DNA of 64,000 nt, from the NCBI GenBank assembly GCA_024233135.1, contig JACKPZ010000008.1, positions 62,001-126,000 of the forward strand. The letters run 5' to 3'. The stretch is from Akkermansiaceae bacterium (GTDB lineage Bacteria; Verrucomicrobiota; Verrucomicrobiia; Verrucomicrobiales; Akkermansiaceae). Below are positions 1 through 6,983 of this stretch, piece after piece (within the stretch, counting starts at the first letter, position 1; each line of letters opens with the position of its first letter). A model generated the notes under the pieces. That model worked only from the letters and a program-made list of their open reading frames with translations, was not told the DNA's origin and made no database searches. The translations under genes and the position numbers were made by a program.

Positions 1-308
1 CGTTGGGTTTCCCGGACTTCGCGGACCTCGCTGGTTTCGAGCGCGATTGATTTCCGAATGAACGTGCCGGCGATCACCCACACGTAGGGGAAGACGAGCA
101 CGCCGAGCAGGAGCCAGCTCAGGGTGAAGCCGCCGACGCGCGTGGCCATCAACTCAGGCTGGAAGTAGTTCAGCAAGGGCAGTCCCAGAAGGAGCAGCAG
201 GAAGGCGACGGCGCATGCGATGGAAAGCCGGAGCTGGCGTTTCATCAGCGAGTGGAGGAATTCGTCGCTGTGGATGAAGTCGTCGTGGGGATTCGGATCG
301 TCAGGCAT
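1..308 (-). CDS. DUF485 family small membrane protein (3' truncated by window edge)
   Basis: The reading frame opens at an ATG at 308 and runs off the window without a stop, giving at least 102 residues. The N-terminus is acidic (MPDDPNPHDDF). Two hydrophobic segments follow, at about residues 27-47 and 58-82, with a charged linker between them. This two-helix arrangement matches the DUF485 family, such as E. coli YjcH. Family members are usually encoded directly before an acetate or other sodium:solute symporter and are thought to be its accessory subunit, so a symporter would be expected just outside the window. The family assignment comes from length, topology and the FIHSDEF-type start. 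The exact substrate cannot be inferred. Confidence 0.65.
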   Translation of the reverse strand, partial: MPDDPNPHDDFIHSDEFLHSLMKRQLRLSIACAVAFLLLLLGLPLLNYFQPELMATRVGGFTLSWLLLGVLVFPYVWVIAGTFIRKSIALETSEVREVRETQ

Positions 309-469
309 GGAACGGGTTGTTTCTGGGTGGGGTTTGGGTATCGCATAGGAGAACGGGACCGCGGTGCGGGTCGTCAAGGTGTTTTCCGGGTTAGGGCGAT
401 CCGGACGATGCCCCCGATGTGCGGCAACTTCGGGGTTTTCACGTCGCGTTTCCCCGCTAGCGTGCCGCC

Positions 470-1129
470 ATGTCGACGCTGTTGGAACGATTCCTCGATC
501 CCGCCCGGGTCTCGCTGAAGATCTGCGGCGTGCGGACTGCCGCCGACGCCGGGTTGTTGGCGGATCGTGGTGTCGACGCGCTTGGAGTGAATTTCTGGCC
601 GGAATCGAAACGCTATTTGTCCGACGGAGAAGCGGCATGGCTGGCACCGATGAAGGACAGGATCCTCCGCGTCGGCGTGTTTGTGAACGAATCGCCAGAC
701 CTGCCGCTTCGATTGTTTCGGGACGGGTGGATCGATCTGGTGCAGTTGCACGGCGACGAGACGCCGGAGGACGCCGCGGTGTTCGTTCGCGAAGGTGTGC
801 CCTTTCTCAAGGCGGTGGGTGTCTCCGCCGCGTCGGACCTCGCGCTGGCCGCGGCCTATCAAGCCGCCGGCGTGTTGTTGGACGCGCACGCGCCCGGCGT
901 GTATGGCGGAACCGGCGAGGCGTTTGACTGGAACCGCGCGGTGGATTTCCAACAGAGGCACCCGGAGATCCCGCTGTTGCTTGCCGGTGGGATCACACCG
1001 GAAAATGCCGCGGAGGCGGCGGCGTTCGTGCATCCGTGCGCGCTTGATGTCGCATCCGGCGCCGAGATGGCACCGGGGGCGAAGGACATGCAAAAAGTCG
1101 ATGCGCTGATGAAGGCACTCGGACGTTGA
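470..1129 (+). CDS. trpF: Phosphoribosylanthranilate isomerase
   Basis: TrpF catalyses the Amadori rearrangement of N-(5-phosphoribosyl)anthranilate to CdRP, the third step of tryptophan synthesis, in the cytoplasm. The 219-residue length fits a single (beta/alpha)8 barrel. Near residue 18 the KICGVR motif carries the catalytic Cys. LVQLHGDE lies near residue 91, the DAHAPGVYGGTG segment near residue 137 carries the catalytic Asp, and LAGGITPEN and the ALDVASGAE phosphate-binding loop are near the C-terminus. The stop overlaps the extended TTG start of the following TatD gene, so the two are probably cotranscribed. No other trp gene is in the window, so the pathway is scattered in this genome. 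Confidence 0.95.
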   Translation: MSTLLERFLDPARVSLKICGVRTAADAGLLADRGVDALGVNFWPESKRYLSDGEAAWLAPMKDRILRVGVFVNESPDLPLRLFRDGWIDLVQLHGDETPEDAAVFVREGVPFLKAVGVSAASDLALAAAYQAAGVLLDAHAPGVYGGTGEAFDWNRAVDFQQRHPEIPLLLAGGITPENAAEAAAFVHPCALDVASGAEMAPGAKDMQKVDALMKALGR

Positions 1130-1137
1130 TCGAACAA

Positions 1138-1950
1138 ATGTTGACCGACAGTCATTGCCACCTCGCATCGCATCGTTTCGGCGCGGAGGAGTTGCCGTCG
1201 TTGTTGGGGAGGGCCCGCGATGCGGGCGTGACGCGCTTGGTCACCCTCGCCACCTGCCTTGATGATCTGGAGGCAAACCTCCGCATCGCCGGCGATCCAT
1301 CCGTGCACGCCTGTCTCGGCATTCATCCATGCGATGTCCACCACGCTCCGGACGATGCGGTCGAAACGATCGCCGCTTTCATGGACGATCTTCGTGTCTG
1401 CGCGATCGGCGAGACGGGGCTCGATTACTATCATCCGGCGCCTGACGCTTGGGACGAGAACGTGTTTCGCGAGCGGCAGCGGGATTTCCTCCGAGCCCAT
1501 TTCGAATTGGCCTCACGCTGCGGGCTCAATGTCGTGATCCACACCCGCGACCGGCTGGGTTGCGGATCCTTCGATGACGCGCTGGAGATCTATCGCGGGT
1601 TTCACGATCGCGTGCGAGCCTTGTTCCATTGTTTCATCGGCACGCCGGACAACGCCGCCAAGGTGCTCGATCTCGGAGGCTTGCTGGGTTTCGGCGGAGT
1701 CGCGACTTTCAAAAACGCGCGCGACGTGAGGGAAACCGTGCATTCCTGTCCTCCTGGTTCCTTCGTCGTGGAGACCGACGCGCCCTATCTCGCGCCCGAA
1801 CCTCACCGCGGGAAACGCAACGAGCCATCGTTCGTCCGGAACACCGCGGAGCGTATCGCGGAACTTCGAGGCGAGACCTTGGAATCCCTCGCCTCGCACA
1901 CGGGAGCTGCGGCCGACCGATTTTTCCGCTTCCGATCCGCCGTGGATTGA
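1138..1950 (+). CDS. TatD family metal-dependent DNase/hydrolase
   Basis: TatD-family enzymes are amidohydrolase-fold metal-dependent nucleases, involved in DNA repair and fragmentation or, in some members, in aminoacyl-tRNA quality control. The N-terminal DSHCHLA metal-binding motif starts at about residue 4. It is followed by GIHPCDV, IGETGLDYY, VIHTRD, FHCFIG and VETDAPYLAPEPHRGKRNEP, the standard metal and substrate motifs in order. The 270-residue length is typical. The ATG at 1138 is chosen over the in-frame TTG at 1126 because it places the first motif at the usual distance from the N-terminus. The gene follows trpF with an 8-base gap and is likely in the same operon. Confidence 0.9.
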   Translation: MLTDSHCHLASHRFGAEELPSLLGRARDAGVTRLVTLATCLDDLEANLRIAGDPSVHACLGIHPCDVHHAPDDAVETIAAFMDDLRVCAIGETGLDYYHPAPDAWDENVFRERQRDFLRAHFELASRCGLNVVIHTRDRLGCGSFDDALEIYRGFHDRVRALFHCFIGTPDNAAKVLDLGGLLGFGGVATFKNARDVRETVHSCPPGSFVVETDAPYLAPEPHRGKRNEPSFVRNTAERIAELRGETLESLASHTGAAADRFFRFRSAVD

Positions 1951-2027
1951 ATAAAGGCGGGTGGGCACGGCGTTCCATACACGTCCTCCGGTCTCGTCCG
2001 GCTTCCATCCAATCCAATCGTCTTGTC

Positions 2028-2450
2028 ATGAAAACCACGCACCTGTTTCTTTCCGCCGCCATCGCCGCGGCACTCGTCTCCTGCGCATCGCAGGGCGACA
2101 ACGAATACGACACGCCCGGCAATCCCTACGATGCCGCCGACGCCTCGATGGTCAATCCGCCGGTGGATCCGAATCCGGTATATGACTCGCCGGCCGCCTA
2201 CGGTGACGCCGGTTCCGTCGACGCACTCGCTCCCGCCGTCCCGCAGGTGCCGCCCGCGCCCGCCATTCCGGACCCCACGCCGAGCGTGCCCGCGACAGGT
2301 CCCGCCACCATCCACACGGTGGTGAAGGGCGACACCCTTTCGGGAATCAGCTCGAAGTACAACGTTCCGATGGCGGCCATCAAGGCGGCCAACAACATGA
2401 CCAGCGATACCGTCGTGCTTGGACGCAAGATGGTGATCCCGCCGCGCTGA
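2028..2450 (+). CDS. LysM domain lipoprotein
   Basis: A 140-residue exported protein with a lipoprotein signal peptide: positively charged start, hydrophobic core, and the lipobox LVSC with Cys at about residue 21. A proline- and aspartate-rich, probably disordered linker spans residues 25-88. One C-terminal LysM domain (HTVVKGDTLSGISSKYN, ending VVLGRKMVIP) follows and would bind peptidoglycan glycan chains. The protein is therefore predicted to be membrane-anchored and to contact the cell wall. No catalytic domain is attached, so a tethering or scaffold role is more likely than hydrolysis. The next gene starts 36 bases downstream on the same strand. Confidence 0.85.
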   Translation: MKTTHLFLSAAIAAALVSCASQGDNEYDTPGNPYDAADASMVNPPVDPNPVYDSPAAYGDAGSVDALAPAVPQVPPAPAIPDPTPSVPATGPATIHTVVKGDTLSGISSKYNVPMAAIKAANNMTSDTVVLGRKMVIPPR

Positions 2451-2486
2451 TCCTCGACGAGTTGGTCCAAATCCCGTTTTCCCGCC

Positions 2487-3425
2487 GTGCGACTGATCCG
2501 CCTTGGTGTCTTGTTCCTCGCCGCGACCCTCCATGCCGCCGCCGATGACGCGGCGCGGGAGGAGGCTCTCGACAACCTTCTGTCGGAACGCGATTCGCCG
2601 GAGGCCCTCGCCAGGCTTGTGGAGGAAGCGAAGGAGGCGGGAGTCAGTGAGCAGTCGATCCTCGAGGCGCGTTTCCTCTATCATGTCGACCGGCGCGACG
2701 ATGCCGCCATCGCCGCGATGCTTCCGGAATTCCTTGCCCGCGGGAGCAAATTCCAACTCGATGAATCCGCGATCTTCGCCGTCGAGGAGGACTGGCTGGC
2801 GGTCGTGGAGTATGTGCAGTCCATCGACTGCCTTCAGAAGGACGACCGCGATGGATTCAAGAAGCACATCACCGAGGCGTTCTGGTTGAGTCCGCGGCAG
2901 GCCGCCGCATTCACCCCGCACATCGAGCGCATGCGTCTCAACGAACGGATGCGGGACGTGCGTGTCGATTTCAACGGCAGGCTTGTCCGTTTGGGTGGCG
3001 GCGATGTCCCGCTCTCCACTCTGGCGGGTGAAGGCAAGGCGCTGCTGTTTCACTTCTGGTCCCCGTGGAGCCAGGAATGTGTGGACCTGATGCCGGACTT
3101 CATCGCGATGACGGATGCCTTGCGCGGTTCGTCGGTCGCGGTGGTCTCGATCGTTCCCGAATCGCCTGCCAAGATGGTGGAGGAGGCCGCACGCATGCAC
3201 ACGAAGCTGGCGGAGGAGGCGGCGTGCGCGTGGGTGGTCGATCGAAAGGAGGCTTCGTTCAACGCTTTGTTTCGCGTGCAGAGCTATCCCCGCATAGTTC
3301 TCGTGTCGCGCGAAGGTTCGGTTCTCTTCAACGGCGAGCCGGGCGACTCCGGTTTCTGGCAGAAACTGTTGGAGGTGGATCCGTCGTTGCAACGGCCTGA
3401 CGCGCCCGCGCGCGGCAAGGAGTGA
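2487..3425 (+). CDS. Exported thioredoxin-fold (TlpA-like) protein with SxxC site
   Basis: A 312-residue protein starting at GTG 2487 with a signal peptide (about residues 1-19, cleaved after HAAA). The N-terminal half is charged and helical and matches no family I recognise. The C-terminal half, about residues 165-300, has the thioredoxin/TlpA layout: ALLFHFWSPWSQEC at the position of the redox motif, an intermediate strand VAVVSIVPE, a cis-proline-like SYPRIVLV, and a G..F strand end. In the motif the first Cys of CxxC is Ser195 and only Cys198 remains. A classical dithiol reductase mechanism is therefore unlikely. It may act as a chaperone-like or mixed-disulfide-binding protein. Confidence 0.7.
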   Translation: MRLIRLGVLFLAATLHAAADDAAREEALDNLLSERDSPEALARLVEEAKEAGVSEQSILEARFLYHVDRRDDAAIAAMLPEFLARGSKFQLDESAIFAVEEDWLAVVEYVQSIDCLQKDDRDGFKKHITEAFWLSPRQAAAFTPHIERMRLNERMRDVRVDFNGRLVRLGGGDVPLSTLAGEGKALLFHFWSPWSQECVDLMPDFIAMTDALRGSSVAVVSIVPESPAKMVEEAARMHTKLAEEAACAWVVDRKEASFNALFRVQSYPRIVLVSREGSVLFNGEPGDSGFWQKLLEVDPSLQRPDAPARGKE

Positions 3426-3531
3426 CGAAGGCCGCGCGCCGCGAAATACGATCCACGTCGTAGTTGTTGGAAGGGTGCGGAGGACGTCGTTTTTGTTTCT
3501 AAAGTTTTCTTGAAAATCGTTGCGATTCAAC

Positions 3532-3560
3532 TTGACGGTAATCCGAACTACTAGTTCTAT
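3532..3560 (+). promoter_or_regulatory. Candidate promoter of the BlaI-H1 fusion gene
   Basis: TTGACG at 3532-3537 is a near-consensus -35 hexamer. With a 17-base spacer the -10 would be TTCTAT at 3555-3560, a weak match. The start codon lies 27 bases further on. The spacer and -10 are occupied by the palindrome listed separately, the usual layout of a self-repressed promoter. Confidence 0.45.
3545..3557. promoter_or_regulatory. Perfect 6-bp inverted repeat, candidate BlaI-type operator
   Basis: GAACTA at 3545-3550 and TAGTTC at 3552-3557 form a perfect inverted repeat around a single C. It sits 30 bases upstream of the start codon of a BlaI/MecI-type repressor gene and overlaps its predicted promoter. 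Repressors of this family bind short TA-rich palindromes (TACTA/TGTA-like half-sites) and commonly repress themselves, so autoregulation is the simplest reading. The family fit of the half-site is approximate. Confidence 0.5.
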
Positions 3561-3586
3561 CGTCGCTAGCAACGAGGTTGCACTGC

Positions 3587-4351
3587 ATGGCCCGCCCGTC
3601 CCATCCATCCAATCTTGAACTGCAGGCTCTATCAGTCCTGTGGCATGATGGACCATCGACGGTCGCCGCGATCCACGAAACGCTGCCGGACAAGAAGGAC
3701 CGTGCCTACACCACGGTGTTGTCGGTGATGCAGAACCTCGAGCGCAAGAACCTGGTGAGGCGTTCGCGTGTCGGGCGGGCGCATGTGTATGAGGCGGCGT
3801 ATTCCCAAGAGGTCATCGTCCAGCGCGCGACGCATGACTTTCTAACCAACGCTTTTGGAGGACGCCTCGGAGAGGCGCTCCTCGCGATCCTCTCCGCCGG
3901 CTCGTTGACGCCGGAAGAGAAAACAAGAATAGAACGCGAACTCCAAAGACACAAAACCATGGCTGCGAAAAAAACAGCGAAAAAGGCGGTCAAAAAGACC
4001 GTGAAGAAGGCCGCGAAGAAGGTTGCCAAGAAAGCTCCGGCGAAAAAGGCAGCCAAGAAAGCGGCCAAGAAGGCCCCCGCCAAAAAAGCGGTGAAGAAGA
4101 AAGCCGCCAAAAAAGCGGTGAAGAAGGTTGCCAAGAAGGCTGCGAAGAAAAAGGTCGCCAAGAGCGCCAAGAAAGCAGCGAAGAAGGCCGCCAAGAAAAC
4201 CGTGGCCAAGAAGCCCGCGAAAAAGGCTGCCAAGAAAGCCGCCAAGAAAGCGGTGAAGAAGGCCGCCAAGAAGCCGGTGAAAAAGGCTGCCAAGAAAGCC
4301 ACCAAGAAGGTTGCCAAAAAGGCCGCGAAGAAAGCCGCCAAGAAGAAGTAA
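3587..4351 (+). CDS. BlaI/MecI/CopY-type repressor fused to a histone-H1-like Lys/Ala tail
   Basis: A 254-residue protein. Residues 1-122 are a BlaI-type winged-helix repressor: ELQALSVLWHDGPSTVAAI, then YTTVLSVMQNLERKNLV for the recognition helix and wing, then RAHVYEAAYS, and a helical dimerisation end with LTPEEKTRIERELQ. From residue 125 to the end, about 130 residues consist almost only of Lys, Ala, Val and Pro in AKK/AAKK units, like Hc1 or histone-H1-type DNA-compacting tails. The start is the ATG at 3587; an in-frame TTG lies at 3578. The tail itself begins with an ATG (3959) in a context typical of stand-alone AAKK-repeat proteins, so a second, tail-only product is possible. No BlaR1/M56 sensor gene is adjacent. 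Confidence 0.8.
   Translation: MARPSHPSNLELQALSVLWHDGPSTVAAIHETLPDKKDRAYTTVLSVMQNLERKNLVRRSRVGRAHVYEAAYSQEVIVQRATHDFLTNAFGGRLGEALLAILSAGSLTPEEKTRIERELQRHKTMAAKKTAKKAVKKTVKKAAKKVAKKAPAKKAAKKAAKKAPAKKAVKKKAAKKAVKKVAKKAAKKKVAKSAKKAAKKAAKKTVAKKPAKKAAKKAAKKAVKKAAKKPVKKAAKKATKKVAKKAAKKAAKKK
3959..4351 (+). repeat. Lys/Ala codon repeat (histone-H1-like tail)
   Basis: About 390 bases of imperfect repeats of the unit gccaagaag/gcgaagaaa, encoding AKK and AAKK repeats inside the fusion gene. The units vary at third positions, so the DNA repeat is degenerate while the protein repeat is nearly uniform. The tract is purine-rich on the plus strand, a strong strand asymmetry unlike its neighbours. Confidence 0.9.
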
Positions 4352-4435
4352 GCTCGAAACCTTTCCCCCGATTCTTCAGGCGGTGCCGCACCAGCGGTTC
4401 TCCGCCTGAGGTCGTAGGGCGGGGAGGTCGTCAAC

Positions 4436-4470
4436 GGCGGGAGACCTGCGGGTCTCCCGCCTCTCTTGTT
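4436..4470 (+). terminator. Rho-independent terminator after the BlaI-H1 gene
   Basis: A perfect 11-bp stem (GGCGGGAGACC at 4436-4446 paired with 4451-4461) with a TGCG tetraloop, followed by a T-rich run (tctcttgttt). It lies 85 bases after the fusion gene stop and before the tRNA promoter. Confidence 0.75.
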
Positions 4471-4498
4471 TCCGGAGGGTGGGATTGAAAAAAAGGGA

Positions 4499-4528
4499 TT
4501 GCATCCCTCCGGTCGCCCGTCCTAGCTT
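4499..4528 (+). promoter_or_regulatory. Candidate promoter of tRNA-Val
   Basis: TTGCAT (4499-4504) and TAGCTT (4523-4528) are separated by 18 bases, and the -10 is preceded by CC. The tRNA begins 30 bases after the -10. The same TTGxCA/cTAG grammar occurs ahead of rpmH (26436) and the pgpH-like gene (44643). Confidence 0.5.
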
Positions 4529-4557
4529 CGCGCGCCCCGCACGCGGGGAGGTGAAAG

Positions 4558-4632
<75 letters not shown>

Positions 4633-4656
4633 TTCGCCCCGGCCTTTCCGGAGTGG

Positions 4657-5541
4657 ATGCAAGGTTTGAAAAACAGACGTGATCGATTGAGCCGTTCAAG
4701 GAACCTGGACCCGCCGAGCAACGAGGAACTGGATGCCTTGCTCCGGCTGCTGGATGACGAGACCCCCGCGGTGCGGGAACGGGTTGTGGAGCGTCTCACA
4801 TCATGCGGAGGCGACTTGAGCGAATGGCTGGCGGGGCGTGCCGTGCCGCTCTCCCCTCATGAGCGCTCGCTGCTCGCGGAAATTCTCCGTCCGGCGCGGC
4901 GCGAGGCGCTGGCCGCCGAGTGGTCCGCTCCGACGGGTGGCGCGACGGCGCTCGGCGACGATTGGGACGCCTGCGAGGCGCTGCTGCGGATGATTTCGGA
5001 CTTCCTGCACGACGGGATCACGATTCGCCAGCCGCTTTCCGACGCTCTCGACCTGCTCGCCGAGGAGGCGGCGGAGAACGGCGTTACCGACGCCCTCCGG
5101 TTGCGGAGCTTCTTGTTCTCGGACGGCCGGCTGCGCGGCAACCGCGACGCTCCGGAAGCACCCGGCAACTCGGATCTCGCGTGGTCGATCGCCGAAGGAT
5201 TGTCGAACCCGCTGGGACTTTGCACGATTTACATCCTTGTCGCGGCCCGGCTCGATCTGGAGGTCGAAGCGGTGAATTTTCCCGGCCATTTCCTCTGCCG
5301 GGTGCACGAGGACGGCTATCCGGTGATCGTCGATTGTTTCGACAGCGGGCGGCTTCATCTCCAGGCTTCGCTGTTGGAGGATCCGGATCTCGGCACCGCG
5401 GAACGAAAGATCCTGCGCCAGTCGGTGGGGCCGGGAGTGGTGCTGCTGCGCTTGCTCAACAACCTTGTCGCGGCCCTCGTCAAAGATGGCCGCGGCGCTG
5501 ACGCGCGCCTGATCCGCAAGTTGCGCGCCTCGCTTCGTTAG
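4657..5541 (+). CDS. Transglutaminase-like (SirB1-type) protein
   Basis: A 294-residue cytoplasmic protein with no signal peptide. Residues 20-100 are a helical region rich in Leu and acidic residues. The C-terminal part matches the SirB1/transglutaminase-like 2 family: WSIAEGLSNPLGLCTIYI with the conserved Cys, then the NFPGHFLCRVHE strand carrying the family His, then VIVDCFDSGR. The C-terminal KDGRGADARLIRKL segment resembles the TPR end of the family. Function in this family is poorly known; members are often linked to protein modification or peptidase-like activity. The gene follows tRNA-Val by 24 bases and is convergent with the DUF1501 gene. Confidence 0.75.
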   Translation: MQGLKNRRDRLSRSRNLDPPSNEELDALLRLLDDETPAVRERVVERLTSCGGDLSEWLAGRAVPLSPHERSLLAEILRPARREALAAEWSAPTGGATALGDDWDACEALLRMISDFLHDGITIRQPLSDALDLLAEEAAENGVTDALRLRSFLFSDGRLRGNRDAPEAPGNSDLAWSIAEGLSNPLGLCTIYILVAARLDLEVEAVNFPGHFLCRVHEDGYPVIVDCFDSGRLHLQASLLEDPDLGTAERKILRQSVGPGVVLLRLLNNLVAALVKDGRGADARLIRKLRASLR

Positions 5542-5561
5542 ATCCACCCCGCGCGCGGCCG

Positions 5562-6980
5562 TCAGGCGAGAATGTCCCGGACAACGTGGCCGTGCACATC
5601 GGTGAGTCGGAAATGGCGGCCTTGGAAGAAATACGTGAGCTTGGTGTGATCCACGCCCATCAGGTGAAGGATGGTGGCGTGGAGGTCGTGGACGTGGACG
5701 CCGCCGGAGGTGATGTTGTAGCCGAAGTCGTCGGTCGCACCGTGGACGATGCCCGGTTTCACGCCGCCGCCGGCCATCCACATCGAGAAGCAACGCGGGT
5801 GGTGGTCCCGGCCATAGGTTTCCTTGGTCAGGGTCCCCTGCGAGTAACTGGTGCGGCCGAACTCGCCGCCGCAGATGACGAGCGTGTCCTCGAGCATGCC
5901 GCGCTGTTTGAGGTCGCGGATCAGTCCGGCGCACGGTTGATCGACCTCCGAGGCGAGTTTCGGGAGTGTTTGCGGGAGCTTGTTGTGGTTGTCCCAGCCC
6001 GGGTGATAGAGCTGGATGAAACGCACGCCGCGCTCGGCGAGCCGGCGCGCCTGCAGGCAGTTGGCGGCGAAGGTGCCGGGTGTTTCCACATCGGGCCCGT
6101 AGAGGTCGAGCACGTGTTTCGGCTCGCCCTTGATGTCGGTGGCCTCCGGCACGCTCGTCTGCATCCGGTAGGCCATTTCGTATTGGACGATGCGCGACTC
6201 GATCTCGGGATCGATCTCGTTCTGATAGGAAATTCGGTTCATCGCCGCCAGTTTGTCGAGCAGCGAGCGCCTGCCGGTGCCGCAGATGCCGTCCGGGTTG
6301 GCAAGATAGAACACGGCGTCCTTGCCTGGCGAGAAGCGCACGCCTTGATGGCGCGAGTCGAGGAAGCCGCTGCCCCAGAGCCGGGCGTAGAGCGGTTGGT
6401 CGGTGGGCTTCTTGGTGACCAGCACGACGAATGCGGGGAGGTTCGCGTTCATGCTGCCGAGGCCGTAGTGGACCCACGAGCCGATGCTCGGGCGGCCGGC
6501 GATCTGCGAGCCGGTCTGCAGGAACGTCATCGCCGGGTCGTGGTTGATGGCTTCGGTGAACATCGAGCGGATGAGGCAGAGTTCGTCGATGACCGAGCCG
6601 GTGTGCGGTAGCAGGGTGCTGATGCGCGTGCCGTTTTTTCCGCAGTCCGCGAAATCGAAGTGGGATCCGGCGAGCGGGAGGACCGACTGGTTGCCGCTCA
6701 TGCCCGTGAGGCGCTGGCCGCCGCGCACGGAGTCCGGAAGCGCCTCGCCGTTGCGCTGGCGCAGCAGGGGTTTCTCGTCGAAGAGGTCCTGTTGCGACTG
6801 CCCGCCGCTCATGAACAGATAGATGACGCGCTTCGCCCGCGGCGCGAAACCCGGGATGCCGGCGGGCATGGATGCCGCGGTGCGATCCGCAAGCAGCGAC
6901 CCGAGCGCCATGCCGCCGAGGCCTGCGGAGAGCCTCGAGAAAAAGCGGCGCCGGGTGATGAAGAGCGGGTCGGTTTCCAT
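5562..6980 (-). CDS. DUF1501 domain protein with Tat signal
   Basis: A 472-residue exported protein. The N-terminus carries a twin-arginine signal (TRRRFFSRLSAGLGGMALGSLLA, residues 9-31). The body has the DUF1501 hallmarks: VIYLFMSGGQSQQDLFD near the start, then MSGNQSVLPLAG, LVTKKP, FIQLYHPGWDNH, LVICGGEFGRT and DHHPRCFSMWMAGGG, in an alkaline-phosphatase/sulfatase-like order. DUF1501 proteins are abundant in planctomycetes and verrucomicrobia. They are nearly always paired with a DUF1549/DUF1553 haem-motif protein, and their substrate is unknown. Here the partner is immediately upstream, with 3 bases between its stop and this start, so the two are certainly cotranscribed. Confidence 0.9.
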   Translation of the reverse strand: METDPLFITRRRFFSRLSAGLGGMALGSLLADRTAASMPAGIPGFAPRAKRVIYLFMSGGQSQQDLFDEKPLLRQRNGEALPDSVRGGQRLTGMSGNQSVLPLAGSHFDFADCGKNGTRISTLLPHTGSVIDELCLIRSMFTEAINHDPAMTFLQTGSQIAGRPSIGSWVHYGLGSMNANLPAFVVLVTKKPTDQPLYARLWGSGFLDSRHQGVRFSPGKDAVFYLANPDGICGTGRRSLLDKLAAMNRISYQNEIDPEIESRIVQYEMAYRMQTSVPEATDIKGEPKHVLDLYGPDVETPGTFAANCLQARRLAERGVRFIQLYHPGWDNHNKLPQTLPKLASEVDQPCAGLIRDLKQRGMLEDTLVICGGEFGRTSYSQGTLTKETYGRDHHPRCFSMWMAGGGVKPGIVHGATDDFGYNITSGGVHVHDLHATILHLMGVDHTKLTYFFQGRHFRLTDVHGHVVRDILA

Positions 6981-6983
6981 GGC

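Noticed and set aside
1803..3656. Minus-strand ORF of 617 codons over tatD, LysM and TlpA-like genes
   Set aside because: Arg/His/Gly-rich composition with no domains; the opposite strand carries three recognisable proteins. Long antisense frames are expected at this GC content.
3706..4434. Minus-strand ORF of 242 codons, rich in Phe and Ala, looking like a multi-pass membrane protein
   Set aside because: It is the antisense of the Lys/Ala repeat (AAG AAG read backwards gives CTT/TTC codons). It has no independent start context or homology and vanishes outside the repeat.
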